DNA from: Acidobacteriaceae bacterium
GTDB lineage: Bacteria > Acidobacteriota > Terriglobia > Terriglobales > Acidobacteriaceae
Length of the DNA stretch: 48,511 nt
Reading direction: 5' to 3'
NCBI GenBank assembly: GCA_027307045.1
Contig: DAHUXR010000024.1
Coordinates: 1-48,511 of the forward strand
Each line of letters opens with the position of its first letter. Position 1 is the first letter of the stretch. Made by a program: the position numbers and the translations under genes. Below, in pieces: positions 9,901 through 17,744 of the stretch. Under the pieces are notes generated by a model, which saw only the letters and a list, made by a program, of their open reading frames with translations, was not told where the DNA came from and ran no database searches.

Positions 9901-10435
9901 CGCAACCGTTACTACTCCCGTACCGTGCAGTATCGGCTCCGGACAGGATGCAAACCTGAATGGCGATAGCGCCCCTGACCGCACGGTCTTTAACCCGGCT
10001 GGCGTCCCCGGAACGGGAAGCCCCGTTACCACACTTTGCAACATCACCGTGGCTATCGGATCACGTTGCCCTTCGGCAAACATCGTTGGTTACGTTGCGG
10101 TTAACCCCAATGCGCAGTACATTCAGGCTGCAAACGGGGCTCTGGCGACCGCTGGCCGTAACACGGCGTCGACCCCGCGTACGAACAACTGGGACATGGC
10201 GGTGGTAAAACGCTTTAACACCAGTGAAAGAACCAACGTTGAATTCACCGCTCAGGCCTTCAACATATTCAACCACTCCCAGTTCATTCCGGGCAGTGTT
10301 AATACCGTTAACTCGATTGGGTATACCGGTATCACTCCATTCGTTCGCGCCGGGAACAGTGCCTTCGATGATCCGACACAAACCTTCGCCAACAATGCGC
10401 GCGTAATGCAGTTGGTTGCGAAATTTAACTTCTAA
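6995..10435 (+). CDS. TonB-dependent receptor, Oar-like, with N-terminal carboxypeptidase-regulatory-like domain
   Basis: This 1146-residue outer-membrane protein probably starts at the internal ATG at 7025 (residue 11), which gives a canonical signal peptide (MKTFLLKF, hydrophobic core, FLKAQA). Next comes a carboxypeptidase-regulatory-like beta-sandwich (about residues 39-120: GVVTDSSGAVV, ATGEYRFINLPVG). The plug domain follows (RPRNNNFTVEGVDNN, DAVQNFTVLQNQFSPEFG), then a long beta-barrel with FAPRLGFAYSPG, TWTLGVEHVF and DRRQRLSLEAIYDVPF. The protein ends in an aromatic residue (VAKFNF), as outer-membrane beta-barrels do. This architecture is greatly expanded in Acidobacteriota and is thought to import glycans or other large substrates using TonB energy; the substrate is not inferable. 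It is monocistronic, with its own terminator 18 bases after the stop. Confidence 0.93.
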   Translation: MEMQMQVRYGMKTFLLKFVTVLVVMTVMGLPIFLKAQAVSGDLLGVVTDSSGAVVSNAQVVATNLGTGAKATTKSNATGEYRFINLPVGHYSLEATTNGMAGGFKDVQVQLNKQATANITAQVTSNTQVIEVNAESLTIDTTTPNIQNTFDTRQLQDLPTATVGLGVLNLSLLDAGVATSGGIGAGTGPSVSGQRPRNNNFTVEGVDNNSKSVTGPVITIPNDAVQNFTVLQNQFSPEFGHSSGGQFNQTIISGTNQWHGRLYEYFQNRNLNAIDASNARTQTGPNFINPGFDNNRFGGQVGGPIWKDKVFFFTNQEYNPVHQTLGNSFICAPTALGYTQLAALPGVSSANLSALKAAEGTAAAPASATSNCAALNATITGGAAAAQLGEIDFTPSIFNNTYTTANSLDFNLSQNDQLRLRYIYQKNDSTDAASNIPSFFTTVPVRNHVITFSEFHTFTPTLTNEFRLGFNRNTQTFTAGNFSFPGLASYPNLTFDDTGNQIGPDPNAPQFGIQNVYQATDNISWVKGKHTLKFGIEGRKYISPQGFTQRSRGDYEYGSTEEFLLDQSPTSFGQRSTGNNTYYGDQSAIYVYGNDDFRITKNLTLNLGLRYEFTSVPFSERLQSLNSAASVPGLMDFVAPQPQYKNFAPRLGFAYSPGTSGNTTIRGGFSMAYDVLYDNLGLLAVPPQFGGTCDVLQSVNGSGGCNWSDTAFLANGGLPAGSGSGLKTFASIADQRSHTANFLPPVQKLPYSETWTLGVEHVFNKKYTAEVRYVGTKGIHLPVQQQLNVQPKVTSSLFLPTFLTRPDAATIAGLTTNLAQINAQPRIIPAFTAAGFPNGITSFQPLGQSIYHGLQTQLTRSYSNGLQLLGAYTWSHLIDNSTADVFSTVLTPRRPQNSQNFAADMSTSALDRRQRLSLEAIYDVPFFKGSSNWMAKNLLGNWKLVPSWQLQSPEFFTPQSSGPTGDPNCATVTTPVPCSIGSGQDANLNGDSAPDRTVFNPAGVPGTGSPVTTLCNITVAIGSRCPSANIVGYVAVNPNAQYIQAANGALATAGRNTASTPRTNNWDMAVVKRFNTSERTNVEFTAQAFNIFNHSQFIPGSVNTVNSIGYTGITPFVRAGNSAFDDPTQTFANNARVMQLVAKFNF

Positions 10436-10453
10436 ACCACAATCCTTTAAACC

Positions 10454-10483
10454 AGGGAGCCGAGCTATTCGGCTCCCTTTTTT
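10454..10483 (+). terminator. Rho-independent terminator after the TonB-dependent receptor
   Basis: A perfect 10-bp stem (AGGGAGCCGA paired with TCGGCTCCCT) and a 5-base loop are followed directly by a run of T. It lies 18 bases after the receptor stop codon. Confidence 0.93.
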
Positions 10484-10629
10484 ATTGGCGTGGTGCTCCA
10501 TCCAGCACTGCTGGGGCAAACTGCAGCTCGCATTCAAATACAAAAACAAACGTGCTCTGCATTTGCTACAACGTTGTTCCCGCTGGCGCATCTTATCTCT
10601 CACTTAAGTTGTTAATGGGGGAAAGACCT

Positions 10630-11040
10630 ATGCGCCATCGCACCATCGCTTTGTTTCTACTCTTCAGCTTTTTGCTTGCCACCGCCGCCTGGGGCAGGGA
10701 AGACCGCCTCACCAACACCGGAGCTGCTCCCGCCGCTGAGGGCAAAATCATTACGGACAATGATCGCAACGGCAACACCGGCGTTGATATCCAGGTAAAA
10801 CATATGGCCACGCCGCAGTCGCTCACGCCGCCCAAGCAGACGTATCTGGTCTGGGTGCAGCCGCGCGGCAAGGATCCTGAGTTACTGGGGGCGTTGCGGG
10901 TGAATGAAAACCTGGAAGGCAGCCTGAAGGCAGCCACCACGTACAAGGACTTTGACGTACTCATCACTGCCGAAGACAACATGAAGCCCGACGCGCCCTC
11001 GAGCATGGTGATATTGAAAGGCAGCGTAGCAAGGAAGTAA
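10630..11040 (+). CDS. exported protein resembling the RskA (anti-sigma-K) extracytoplasmic domain
   Basis: The ATG at 10630 is preceded by GGGGGAAAG at normal spacing, so I prefer it to the two in-frame starts further upstream. The 136-residue product has a signal peptide (MRHRTIALFLLFSFLLATAAWG) and a mature domain of about 110 residues. The mature part has the pattern YLVWVQPRGKDPELLGALRVNE...FDVLITAEDNMKPDAPSS. It resembles the periplasmic domain of RskA-type anti-sigma factors (tyr-x-trp-x, Gly-x-Leu, VTxE, Pro-rich loop). Unlike RskA it has no cytoplasmic zinc-binding anti-sigma domain and no sigma gene nearby, so it is probably a free secreted or periplasmic relative rather than a regulator. 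The fold assignment is from recalled pattern only. Confidence 0.7.
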   Translation: MRHRTIALFLLFSFLLATAAWGREDRLTNTGAAPAAEGKIITDNDRNGNTGVDIQVKHMATPQSLTPPKQTYLVWVQPRGKDPELLGALRVNENLEGSLKAATTYKDFDVLITAEDNMKPDAPSSMVILKGSVARK

Positions 11041-11131
11041 GCGCGGCTCGGCTGAATCCTTCAGCCACCGATGGTCGATGCTGCTCTTTGTGACTGACCT
11101 CGCACGCGGCAATCTGATACCATTGCCGCGC

Positions 11132-12466
11132 ATGAGCGCTCAAGAGCAGGCAGCTATTTCGGCCGGACAAGCAAGTGAGTCAAAGAGGTCGACTACTTGG
11201 TGGCCGCTGGCCGTGCTGGTGGCCATCAACGTATTGAATTTTTACGACCGCCAGGTTGCCGGCGCGGTAGTGGAGCCGGTGCGCAAGGAATTCCATCTTT
11301 CCGATACCGAGATTGGTTTACTCAATACCTTATCTCTGATTTTGTACGGCCTGGTGGGATTGCCTCTGGGACTTTTGGCCGACCGAGTCAGCCGCAAAAA
11401 ACTTCTTGCCGCGGGCATTGTCGTTTGGACGCTATTCACTGCTTGTGCGCGATGGGTGAATAGCTATTCCTTCCTGATGATTACTCGATTGGGCGTTGGT
11501 GTGGGTGAAGCAACTGCGGCTCCCACAGCTACCAGCTGGATTGGCGATCTTTTTCCGGCAGAGCGCCGGGCAAAACCTTTGGCCCTTTTTATGCTCGGGG
11601 TGCCCGTTGGCGGAGCGCTCAGTTTCTTTTTTACCGGGCCTATCGCGTTAAAATTTGGATGGCGTGCAGCTATGGTGGTGGCTGCAGCTCCGGTGCTCCT
11701 TCTGGTCCCACTGCTGCTCATGTTGCATGAGCCCGCGCGTGGCGCCGCTGAAAAGCACGCTCCGCCGGTGGATGCCGGTTCTATCTGGGCCGTGCTTCGA
11801 GTTCCAACGTTCTGGTGGATTACGCTTTCCGGAGCGTTAGTAAACTTCATTCTGTATTCAATAGGAGTGTTTTTCCCGGCATTCTTTGCCCGCATTCACC
11901 ACATGAATGTGGCGCGCGCCGGAGTGATGACGGGAATTGTCTATGCGATCGGCGGCATTCTGGGCGGATCGTGCGCCGGCATCTGGGGTGACCGCATTGT
12001 AAAACGCAACCGCAGCGGACGCATGAAGATCGCGGCCATCGCGGCGCTGCTGGCTGTTCCGCTCTCTTACTTTGGGATTCGTCAGGGCATTGGATCGATA
12101 GCCCTGGCGCTTCCGCTGCTCACCATTGCCTACGGCTTGCTGAATATGTATTACGGCCTGGTGTATGCCTCGATTCAGGATATCGTTGCGCCGGCGCTGC
12201 GCGGCACCAGCATGGCGATTTATTTTCTGGTGATGTATGTGATCGGCGCATCGTGGGGGACGTTGATCATCGGCAAGATGAGCGACGTTTTTGCGCTGCG
12301 CGCGGCGCATCTGGCCGGTCTGGATAAAATCACTGAACAGTTCAAGGCCATTGGCCTGCAACAGGCGTTGTTGTTGATTCCGGTGCTGTCCCTGCTGCTG
12401 GCGGGCGTGTTGTGGGCGGGATCAAGGACGATTAGAAGGGACCTGCAACGGCGAGAGGAAGCGTAG
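11132..12466 (+). CDS. MFS transporter (Spns/hexuronate-like)
   Basis: This 444-residue transporter starts at the ATG at 11132; an earlier in-frame start at 11078 would add 18 residues unlikely to be translated. Twelve hydrophobic segments are readable. The first ends NFYDRQVAG, a motif shared by spinster-like and related MFS permeases. The family loop-2 signature is present as GLLADRVSRKKLLAAG, and TM5-6 shows LGVPVGGALSFFF. A cytoplasmic central loop (HEPARGAAEKHAPP) separates the two six-helix halves. MFS members of this type are proton- or ion-driven carriers of organic anions or lipids; the substrate cannot be told. It is convergent with the membrane protein at 12474-13232, leaving only 7 bases between stops. 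Confidence 0.85.
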   Translation: MSAQEQAAISAGQASESKRSTTWWPLAVLVAINVLNFYDRQVAGAVVEPVRKEFHLSDTEIGLLNTLSLILYGLVGLPLGLLADRVSRKKLLAAGIVVWTLFTACARWVNSYSFLMITRLGVGVGEATAAPTATSWIGDLFPAERRAKPLALFMLGVPVGGALSFFFTGPIALKFGWRAAMVVAAAPVLLLVPLLLMLHEPARGAAEKHAPPVDAGSIWAVLRVPTFWWITLSGALVNFILYSIGVFFPAFFARIHHMNVARAGVMTGIVYAIGGILGGSCAGIWGDRIVKRNRSGRMKIAAIAALLAVPLSYFGIRQGIGSIALALPLLTIAYGLLNMYYGLVYASIQDIVAPALRGTSMAIYFLVMYVIGASWGTLIIGKMSDVFALRAAHLAGLDKITEQFKAIGLQQALLLIPVLSLLLAGVLWAGSRTIRRDLQRREEA

Positions 12467-12473
12467 TCTCAAT

Positions 12474-13232
12474 TCACTCAGGCCTTCTGGGCGCCAGATC
12501 GTTTTGTGAAGTTTCTTTTTCTTTCCATACGAGTTTGTGGAACATCAAGGCTGATGCCGGAATGCTTCGGTCAGGATTGTTTTCGTCGTAAAAGATAATT
12601 GTCATATCATCGCTCTCGTCACAAAACACTGAGTCCAAACAGCCGCCTCTGTAGTGGCCTTCCGGATCGACAAAGTGATAAAGAATCTGGCGATATGCCG
12701 GCTTTGTATATGTCTTTGCAGAAAAACTACCCATGCTTACGCCTTCAAGGCGCAACATGCGACGCTCAAAGATCCATCTCATTGCGAGCGAAATGACAAA
12801 CGTCCACGTAAAACAAGATACGTAGTAGTAGCCGAATCCAAGGGACAAACTTTCTTTGATTAAGCTAATGAGCCATACCGCGGCGAGTGAGCTCAAACCT
12901 ATGCCAGCCAGGAGCCAAAAGCGATGCGTAACGATTTCAAATTCGTGCCACTGCTTGAAGAGGCTGTATGTCAGATTCTTGCCGTTCAGCCGCCCAAACG
13001 GCGTTCCTGGTTCAGGGGATATTAATTCTGCATCCAGTTCCAGAACGATTGGATTGAACCAAACCTGGATGATTCTTTTTGAATACGGAAGCCAAAATTG
13101 GCCTACAACAAGCAGGACCAACGGACTGATAGCCATTGCGGACAAGAGATAGCCCTGGACTGCAGGAATCAGAAAAGCTGCGACGAGTCCCACGACGCCC
13201 AGAACGAAAACCCTGACAGACCGCATTTCCAC
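12474..13232 (-). CDS. membrane protein with DUF3592-like C-terminal domain, follows aspS
   Basis: This 252-residue protein likely starts at GTG 13232 (an in-frame ATG follows at 13226), 6 bases after the aspS stop. An AGGGG sequence overlaps the aspS stop and could be its ribosome binding site, so translation is probably coupled to aspS. Four membrane segments are visible: about residues 5-25, 28-48, 105-125 and 130-150. The last 80 residues are soluble, with YHFVDPEGHYRGG and IFYDENNPDRS. The pattern strand-D-P-x-G ... YDxxNPxxS resembles the DUF3592 domain. Function is unknown. Its presence behind aspS is probably organisational rather than functional. Confidence 0.65.
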   Translation of the reverse strand: MEMRSVRVFVLGVVGLVAAFLIPAVQGYLLSAMAISPLVLLVVGQFWLPYSKRIIQVWFNPIVLELDAELISPEPGTPFGRLNGKNLTYSLFKQWHEFEIVTHRFWLLAGIGLSSLAAVWLISLIKESLSLGFGYYYVSCFTWTFVISLAMRWIFERRMLRLEGVSMGSFSAKTYTKPAYRQILYHFVDPEGHYRGGCLDSVFCDESDDMTIIFYDENNPDRSIPASALMFHKLVWKEKETSQNDLAPRRPE

Positions 13233-13238
13233 GGCGAA

Positions 13239-15059
13239 TCATCCCCTGATCTTGATTCCCAAATCCTTTAGCTGCGTCTCATTGACCGGGGTCGGTGCAT
13301 CCACCATCATGTCAATCGCCTTGGCGGTCTTGGGGAAGGGAATCACTTCACGCAGGCTGTCTTCACCGGCCAGGATCATCACAATGCGATCGAGCCCCAG
13401 CGCAATTCCGCCGTGCGGAGGCGTGCCGTATTCGAGCGCGTCCAGGAAGAAGCCAAAGCGCGAGCGGGCTTCATCGTCGGTCATTCCCAGCGCGGTAAAG
13501 ATTTGCCGCTGGATGTCCTGGCGATGGATACGGATTGAGCCGGAGCCCAGCTCAGTGCCGTTCAACACCACGTCATAGGCCAGCGCGCGGACTGAGCCGG
13601 GATCGGATTGCAGCTTGTCCATGTCCTGCTCATGCGGCGACGTAAAGGGATGGTGCGCCGCGTTCCAGCGGTTCTCCTTATCGTCATACTCGAACATGGG
13701 AAAGTCGGTGACCCATAGGAACTTGAAATCGCGCGCCACGTCGCCCGTGCGCTCGAAGGCTTTATGTTTGTCGGCATACTTGCGCGCGAGTTCCAGCCGG
13801 GCCTCGCCGCCGGAAGTGTATTGCGCTTTCTGGCTGGCCGCCGAGCGCGTCTTGCCGTCAGCGGCAATGCCGACGATCGGGACGACCAGATCGTCCGTGC
13901 CGGCTTTGCAGAGCACGCGAATCTTTGCCGCTACCTGTGGCCGCTTCTTTTCCATCTGCGCAAAGTCATACAGCACGCCGGCAAAATCTTTGTTCCGCTT
14001 GGCCAGCTCTTCAGAGAGTGCGCGCAGCTCTTTCTTCTCGCGATCAGAAATCTTGCCTACATTTGGAATCCGGATCGCCACCATGTTCATTGTGCCGTCA
14101 ATGCGCAGGTCGGCAAGGTCTTCGTCGGTAAAGGCCGGACGGATATTGGTCATCGCGGGCAGGCGCATGTCCGGTTTGTCAATCCCGTATTCGCGGATGG
14201 CCTGGTCGTAGCTCATGCGCACGAAGGGCGTGGGCAAATCGATTCCCGCAGCCTTGAAGGCGGCCTTGAGAAAACTCTCCACTACTTCATACACGCGGTC
14301 AGGCTGCGGAAAGCTCATTTCAAGGTCGATCTGCGTGAACTCCGGCTGGCGGTCGGCGCGCAGGTCTTCATCGCGGAAGCAGCGCACGATCTGGAAATAT
14401 TTGTCGAACCCGGAGATCATCAGGATCTGCTTGAAGAGCTGCGGCGACTGCGGCAGCGCATAAAACTCGCCGGGATGCACGCGGCTCGGGACCAGGTAAT
14501 CGCGCGCGCCTTCCGGCGTGCTGCGCGTCATGAACGGCGTTTCTATTTCCAGGAATCCGCGCCCGGCCAGGTCCTGGCGGATGGCCAGCGCCACATTGTG
14601 GCGCAACTGAATATTCGCCTGCATGTTCTCGCGCCGCAGGTCGATATAGCGGTACTTGAGCCGCACCTCTTCATTGATCGGGCCGGCCTCACTTGGCAGG
14701 AACGGCGGCAGCTTGGATTCATTGAGCAGCTTTAGCTCGTCGACGGTGACTTCCACTTCGCCGGTCGCGATGTTCTTGTTCACGGTGTCAGCATCGCGAC
14801 GGCGAACTTTTCCAATCGCCGCGATCACATACTCTGAGCGCAGCGCGCTGGCTTTCTCATGCACGGCGGGATTCACGCCTTTATCGAAGACAAGCTGCGT
14901 CATTCCACTGCGGTCGCGGATGTCGATAAAAATCACGTTGCCCAGATCGCGACGGCGGTTCACCCAGCCAAGTAAAACAACCTGCGATCCTGTGTGCTCG
15001 GGACGCAGTTCTCCGCACATGTGCGTGCGACGAAGATCACCTAAAAAATCAAGCGGCAA
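13239..15059 (-). CDS. aspS: aspartate--tRNA ligase (TTG start)
   Basis: Class IIb aminoacyl-tRNA synthetase that charges tRNA-Asp (and tRNA-Asn in organisms using the indirect Asn pathway). I place the start at TTG 15059: a strong AGGAAAGG lies 7 bases upstream, and the peptide then begins MPLDFLGDLRRTHMCGELR, as in typical AspRS. A longer frame from TTG 15083 would put the ribosome binding site inside the gene. This gives 606 residues, the usual bacterial length. Visible parts are the N-terminal OB-fold (VVLLGWVNRRRDLGNVIFIDIRDR), class II motif 2 (FRDEDLRADRQPEFTQIDLEMSF), the bacterial GAD insertion in the middle, and motif 3 (GIALGLDRIVMILAGEDSLREVIPFPKT). The membrane protein at 12474-13232 follows with 6 bases between. 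Confidence 0.96.
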   Translation of the reverse strand: MPLDFLGDLRRTHMCGELRPEHTGSQVVLLGWVNRRRDLGNVIFIDIRDRSGMTQLVFDKGVNPAVHEKASALRSEYVIAAIGKVRRRDADTVNKNIATGEVEVTVDELKLLNESKLPPFLPSEAGPINEEVRLKYRYIDLRRENMQANIQLRHNVALAIRQDLAGRGFLEIETPFMTRSTPEGARDYLVPSRVHPGEFYALPQSPQLFKQILMISGFDKYFQIVRCFRDEDLRADRQPEFTQIDLEMSFPQPDRVYEVVESFLKAAFKAAGIDLPTPFVRMSYDQAIREYGIDKPDMRLPAMTNIRPAFTDEDLADLRIDGTMNMVAIRIPNVGKISDREKKELRALSEELAKRNKDFAGVLYDFAQMEKKRPQVAAKIRVLCKAGTDDLVVPIVGIAADGKTRSAASQKAQYTSGGEARLELARKYADKHKAFERTGDVARDFKFLWVTDFPMFEYDDKENRWNAAHHPFTSPHEQDMDKLQSDPGSVRALAYDVVLNGTELGSGSIRIHRQDIQRQIFTALGMTDDEARSRFGFFLDALEYGTPPHGGIALGLDRIVMILAGEDSLREVIPFPKTAKAIDMMVDAPTPVNETQLKDLGIKIRG

Positions 15060-15066
15060 AGAAGTA

Positions 15067-15074
15067 CCTTTCCT
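15067..15074 (-). promoter_or_regulatory. ribosome binding site that decides the aspS start
   Basis: On the minus strand AGGAAAGG sits 7 bases before the TTG at 15059. It lies inside the longer TTG-initiated frame (15083), and so argues for the shorter protein. Confidence 0.7.
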
Positions 15075-15219
15075 GTACGGCAAAAATCAAACTTTGGCTA
15101 AGACTTTGATTATAAAGGGTGAATGGCTTTACCGGGAGATCGACTACGGCAAAGCGCGAGCGGGAATGCTTACCGCCCGGGGTAGCGCGAGTCTAACGTC
15201 CTGGGAGCCAAACGCGAAA

Positions 15220-15729
15220 ATGAAAAGTCCTATGGCAATATTGTGTGCGCTGCTGGTGTGTGCCGCCGTGGCCGTGGCGCAGGCGCACGACGATCACTCT
15301 TCCGCGCAGCCCGACCACTCGAAGCATGAGGAAATGAACAAACGCGGCGACCAGGGAATGGGTTTTGCCCAGGACAAAATCACGCACCATTTCCTTTTGC
15401 GCAAAGACGGCGGCGCAATCCAGGTGATCGCCAACTCAGCAGACGACAAGACGAGCAAAGAAGAAATCCAGATGCACCTGCACCACATTACGCAGGCTTT
15501 CAAGTCGGGCGACTTCAATATTCCGATGTTCGTGCACGATCAGACGCCGCCGGGCGTGGATGTGATGACGAAGTTGAAGGACCAGATCCATTACAAATAT
15601 GAGGCGGCGACGAATGGAGGCCGCGTGGTAATTTCATCGGCGAACGTAGAAGCGGTTGCGGCGATCCATGAGTTTCTGAAATTTCAGATTACGGAGCACA
15701 AGACGGGAGACGATCTGGAAGTGAAGTAG
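15220..15729 (+). CDS. exported His-rich protein of unknown function
   Basis: The ATG at 15220 begins a signal peptide (MKSPMAILCALLVCAAVAVAQAH) and gives 169 residues. The open frame extends far upstream but only as antisense to aspS. The mature N-terminus is His/Asp-rich (HDDHSSAQPDHSKHEE), which could bind metal. A compact domain follows with HHFLLRKDGGAIQV, MHLHHITQAFKSGDF, VHDQTPPGVDVM, IHYKYEAATNGGRVVIS and IHEFLKFQITEHKTGDD. I recall similar small secreted proteins in Acidobacteriota, without an assigned function. Conserved His/Asp residues hint at a periplasmic metal-related role, but that is inference. It is divergent from aspS, sharing about 160 bases of upstream DNA. Confidence 0.72.
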   Translation: MKSPMAILCALLVCAAVAVAQAHDDHSSAQPDHSKHEEMNKRGDQGMGFAQDKITHHFLLRKDGGAIQVIANSADDKTSKEEIQMHLHHITQAFKSGDFNIPMFVHDQTPPGVDVMTKLKDQIHYKYEAATNGGRVVISSANVEAVAAIHEFLKFQITEHKTGDDLEVK

Positions 15730-15732
15730 GCT

Positions 15733-15858
15733 CTTTTCTGAAATCTCGACCCTGAGCGAAGCGAACGGGGAGAGATCGCTCCCCCATCGAAAGCAAATTG
15801 ATTTTCTCCGCGAGCGGACTTGTGGCTATAGCGATCCCTCGCTACGCTTCGGGATTGC
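15733..15858. repeat. intergenic repeat-like segment between convergent genes
   Basis: Two stretches of the type GAGCGAAGCG and CTCGCTACGCTTCGGGAT occur here. GGGGAG...CTCCCC can form a 6-bp hairpin between the convergent 15220 gene and hisS. A related stretch (CTCGCTTTGCTCGAG, CGCTTCGCTCGAG) is at 17988-18055. The second copy overlaps the last codons of hisS. These look like members of a short dispersed intergenic repeat family. Confidence 0.5.
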
Positions 15859-17148
15859 AGAAAGAGGTTTCACGATACCGGCAATCTCTGCCTTGCCCAC
15901 CCCCGCCTGCTCGCCGGTGCTCAGGTTTTTGAGGGCGTATTGCCCGGAATTGACCTCATTTTCACCCAGAATCAGCGCGAAGCTGACACCTAGCTTGCTG
16001 GCGGTCTCCAGCGATTTCTTGAGTTTGAAAGATTCATCGCCCGCTATTACGACCACGCCCTGTTTACGAAGTTCACGCGCGAGCTTTGCGGCGTGCAGGT
16101 TCATGCCGGCGCCGAGCGGCGCAATGTAAACGTCGGCAGGACGATCGGCAACGCCGGCAGATTCCTGCAAGGTCATTACAAGCCGGTCTTCACCAATGGC
16201 AAAGCCGATGCCCGGCGCGGGCGGGCCGCCGAGCGATTCTGAAAGTCCGTCATAGCGTCCGCCGCCGAGGATGGCGTTCTGCGCTCCGAGCGCGCCGTGG
16301 GTAAATTCAAAGGCCGTGCGCGTGTAGTAGTCGAGACCGCGCACCAAGCGGTGGTCGATGGTGAACGGAACGTCCATTGCCGTGAGAATCTTCCGCACCT
16401 CGGCAAAGTGTGTGCGGCAGCTTTCGTCCAGATAGTCCGCCATGCGCGGAAGTTTTTCGATGATCGGTTGGTCCTCAGGCACTTTGCAGTCCAGCACGCG
16501 CAGCGGATTTGTCACCGCGCGGCGCTGGCAGTCTGAGCACATGGTGTGGACCACGTCTTTGAGCGCATCGCGCAAAGCCTGCAAATAGATCGGTCGGTCA
16601 TTGGCGCATCCTACGGAGTTGAGTTTTAAACTCCAGCCCTGAATGCCCAGACGGTCAAGCAGCGTTGCCAGCATTTCAAGCAGTTCAGCATCCACGGCGG
16701 GTGATTCGCTGCCTGCTGCACTCGGTCCAACTACTTCTGCGCCTATCTGGTAAAACTGGCGGTAACGCCCTTTCTGCGGACGCTCACGGCGGAATTGCGG
16801 GCCAATGTAATAGAAGCGCTGCAAGCCGGGGCGCTCCCAGAGCTTGTGCTCGATGTAGGCGCGGACCACACCGGCGGTATTTTCCGGACGAAGGGCAAGC
16901 CACTGGCCTTTTTCACTCTGAGCACGGGCGCGGTCTTCCCAGGCAAACATTTCTTTGGAAACAATGTCAGTCTCTTCACCCACGGAGCGCTGGAAGAGTT
17001 GCAGGTCTTCAAGAATGGGCGTGCGGATTTCCTGAAAGTGGTAGACGCGGAAGACGTCGCGCACCGTTGCCTCGACGAAGTTCCACGTCTCGGTCTCGGG
17101 AGGTAGAAGGTCGCGGGTGCCGCGTACGGATTTGATAGAACCAGCCAT
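15826..17148 (-). CDS. hisS: histidine--tRNA ligase
   Basis: Class II synthetase charging tRNA-His. ATG 17148 gives 440 residues starting MAGSIKSVRGTRDLLP, the classic HisRS N-terminus with motif 1 following. Motif 2 is in YYIGPQFRRERPQKGRYRQF, the HisRS-specific HisA signature is LVRGLDYYTRTAFEF near residue 270, and motif 3/HisB is GGGRYDGLSESLGG...GIGFAIGEDRL. A C-terminal anticodon-binding domain (ADVYIAPLGA ... VIAGDESFKLKKSL) completes it. The final residues (PKRSEGSL) are encoded by a copy of a short intergenic repeat, so the native C-terminus probably ended slightly earlier and has been extended. An imperfect tandem repeat of ATTAGC-type units surrounds the start codon. No strong ribosome binding site is visible. 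Confidence 0.95.
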   Translation of the reverse strand: MAGSIKSVRGTRDLLPPETETWNFVEATVRDVFRVYHFQEIRTPILEDLQLFQRSVGEETDIVSKEMFAWEDRARAQSEKGQWLALRPENTAGVVRAYIEHKLWERPGLQRFYYIGPQFRRERPQKGRYRQFYQIGAEVVGPSAAGSESPAVDAELLEMLATLLDRLGIQGWSLKLNSVGCANDRPIYLQALRDALKDVVHTMCSDCQRRAVTNPLRVLDCKVPEDQPIIEKLPRMADYLDESCRTHFAEVRKILTAMDVPFTIDHRLVRGLDYYTRTAFEFTHGALGAQNAILGGGRYDGLSESLGGPPAPGIGFAIGEDRLVMTLQESAGVADRPADVYIAPLGAGMNLHAAKLARELRKQGVVVIAGDESFKLKKSLETASKLGVSFALILGENEVNSGQYALKNLSTGEQAGVGKAEIAGIVKPLSAIPKRSEGSL

Positions 17149-17213
17149 TAGCAATTAGCCATTAGCATTTAGCCAGATATATTTGTTACGGACATCGGTA
17201 CGAGCCGCGCACG

Positions 17214-17744
17214 TCAGCTTTGTTTGGGGCCAAATTCCTTTCGGTAAATCTGCGTGGAATCGAAATAATTCTTTCCGTACATCAGAATCGTCTTCTGGGT
17301 TTCTTCATCGTCAATCTTCTTCTTGAATTTGCCGGGAACGCCCATCCAGAGCGAGTACGGCTCAATCACGGTGCCTTCCGGAATAACTGTTCCGGCGGCG
17401 ATGATGCAGCCTTCGCCGATTTTGGCGTTGTTCAGGATGACGCAGCCCATGCCAATCAGGCATCGATCGGCGATGGCGCAGCCGTGCAGCGTGACCGAAT
17501 GCCCCACGGTGACCCAATCACCCATGGTGACGCCGTATTTGTGGCGCATGCCGTGCAGCACGCTGCAATCCTGGATGTTGCTATGCGCGCCGATGCGAAT
17601 CTTGTGCACGTCACCGCGCAGCACGGCGTTCATCCAGACGCTGGAGTTTTCGCCGATCTCCACGTCACCGATGATCTGGGCGGATTCGTCGATATAGCAC
17701 GAGTCGTGAATGCGCGGCGCGATACCCTGATATGAGCGAAGCAT
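17214..17744 (-). CDS. gamma-class carbonic anhydrase-like protein (left-handed beta-helix)
   Basis: This 176-residue protein has hexapeptide repeats forming a left-handed beta-helix: DVEIGENSSVWMNAVLRGD, IRIGAHSNIQDCSV, VTVGHSVTLHGCAI, CLIGMGCVI and CIIAAGTVI. Three histidines at the zinc sites are conserved: His64 in VLHG and His82/His87 in GHSVTLHG. Arg43 and Asp45 in LRGD, the structural salt-bridge pair of the Cam/CamH/YrdA group, are also there. It thus belongs to the gamma-carbonic anhydrase family; many close bacterial homologues (YrdA, CaiE, PaaY) have uncertain or thioesterase-related roles, so enzyme activity is not assured. It is on the same strand as hisS, 65 bases upstream of it. 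Confidence 0.9.
   Translation of the reverse strand: MLRSYQGIAPRIHDSCYIDESAQIIGDVEIGENSSVWMNAVLRGDVHKIRIGAHSNIQDCSVLHGMRHKYGVTMGDWVTVGHSVTLHGCAIADRCLIGMGCVILNNAKIGEGCIIAAGTVIPEGTVIEPYSLWMGVPGKFKKKIDDEETQKTILMYGKNYFDSTQIYRKEFGPKQS

Noticed and set aside
13615..15219. Long plus-strand frames over the aspS region
   Set aside because: Antisense to aspS; composition does not suggest a protein. Only the 3' part from 15220 is a real gene.
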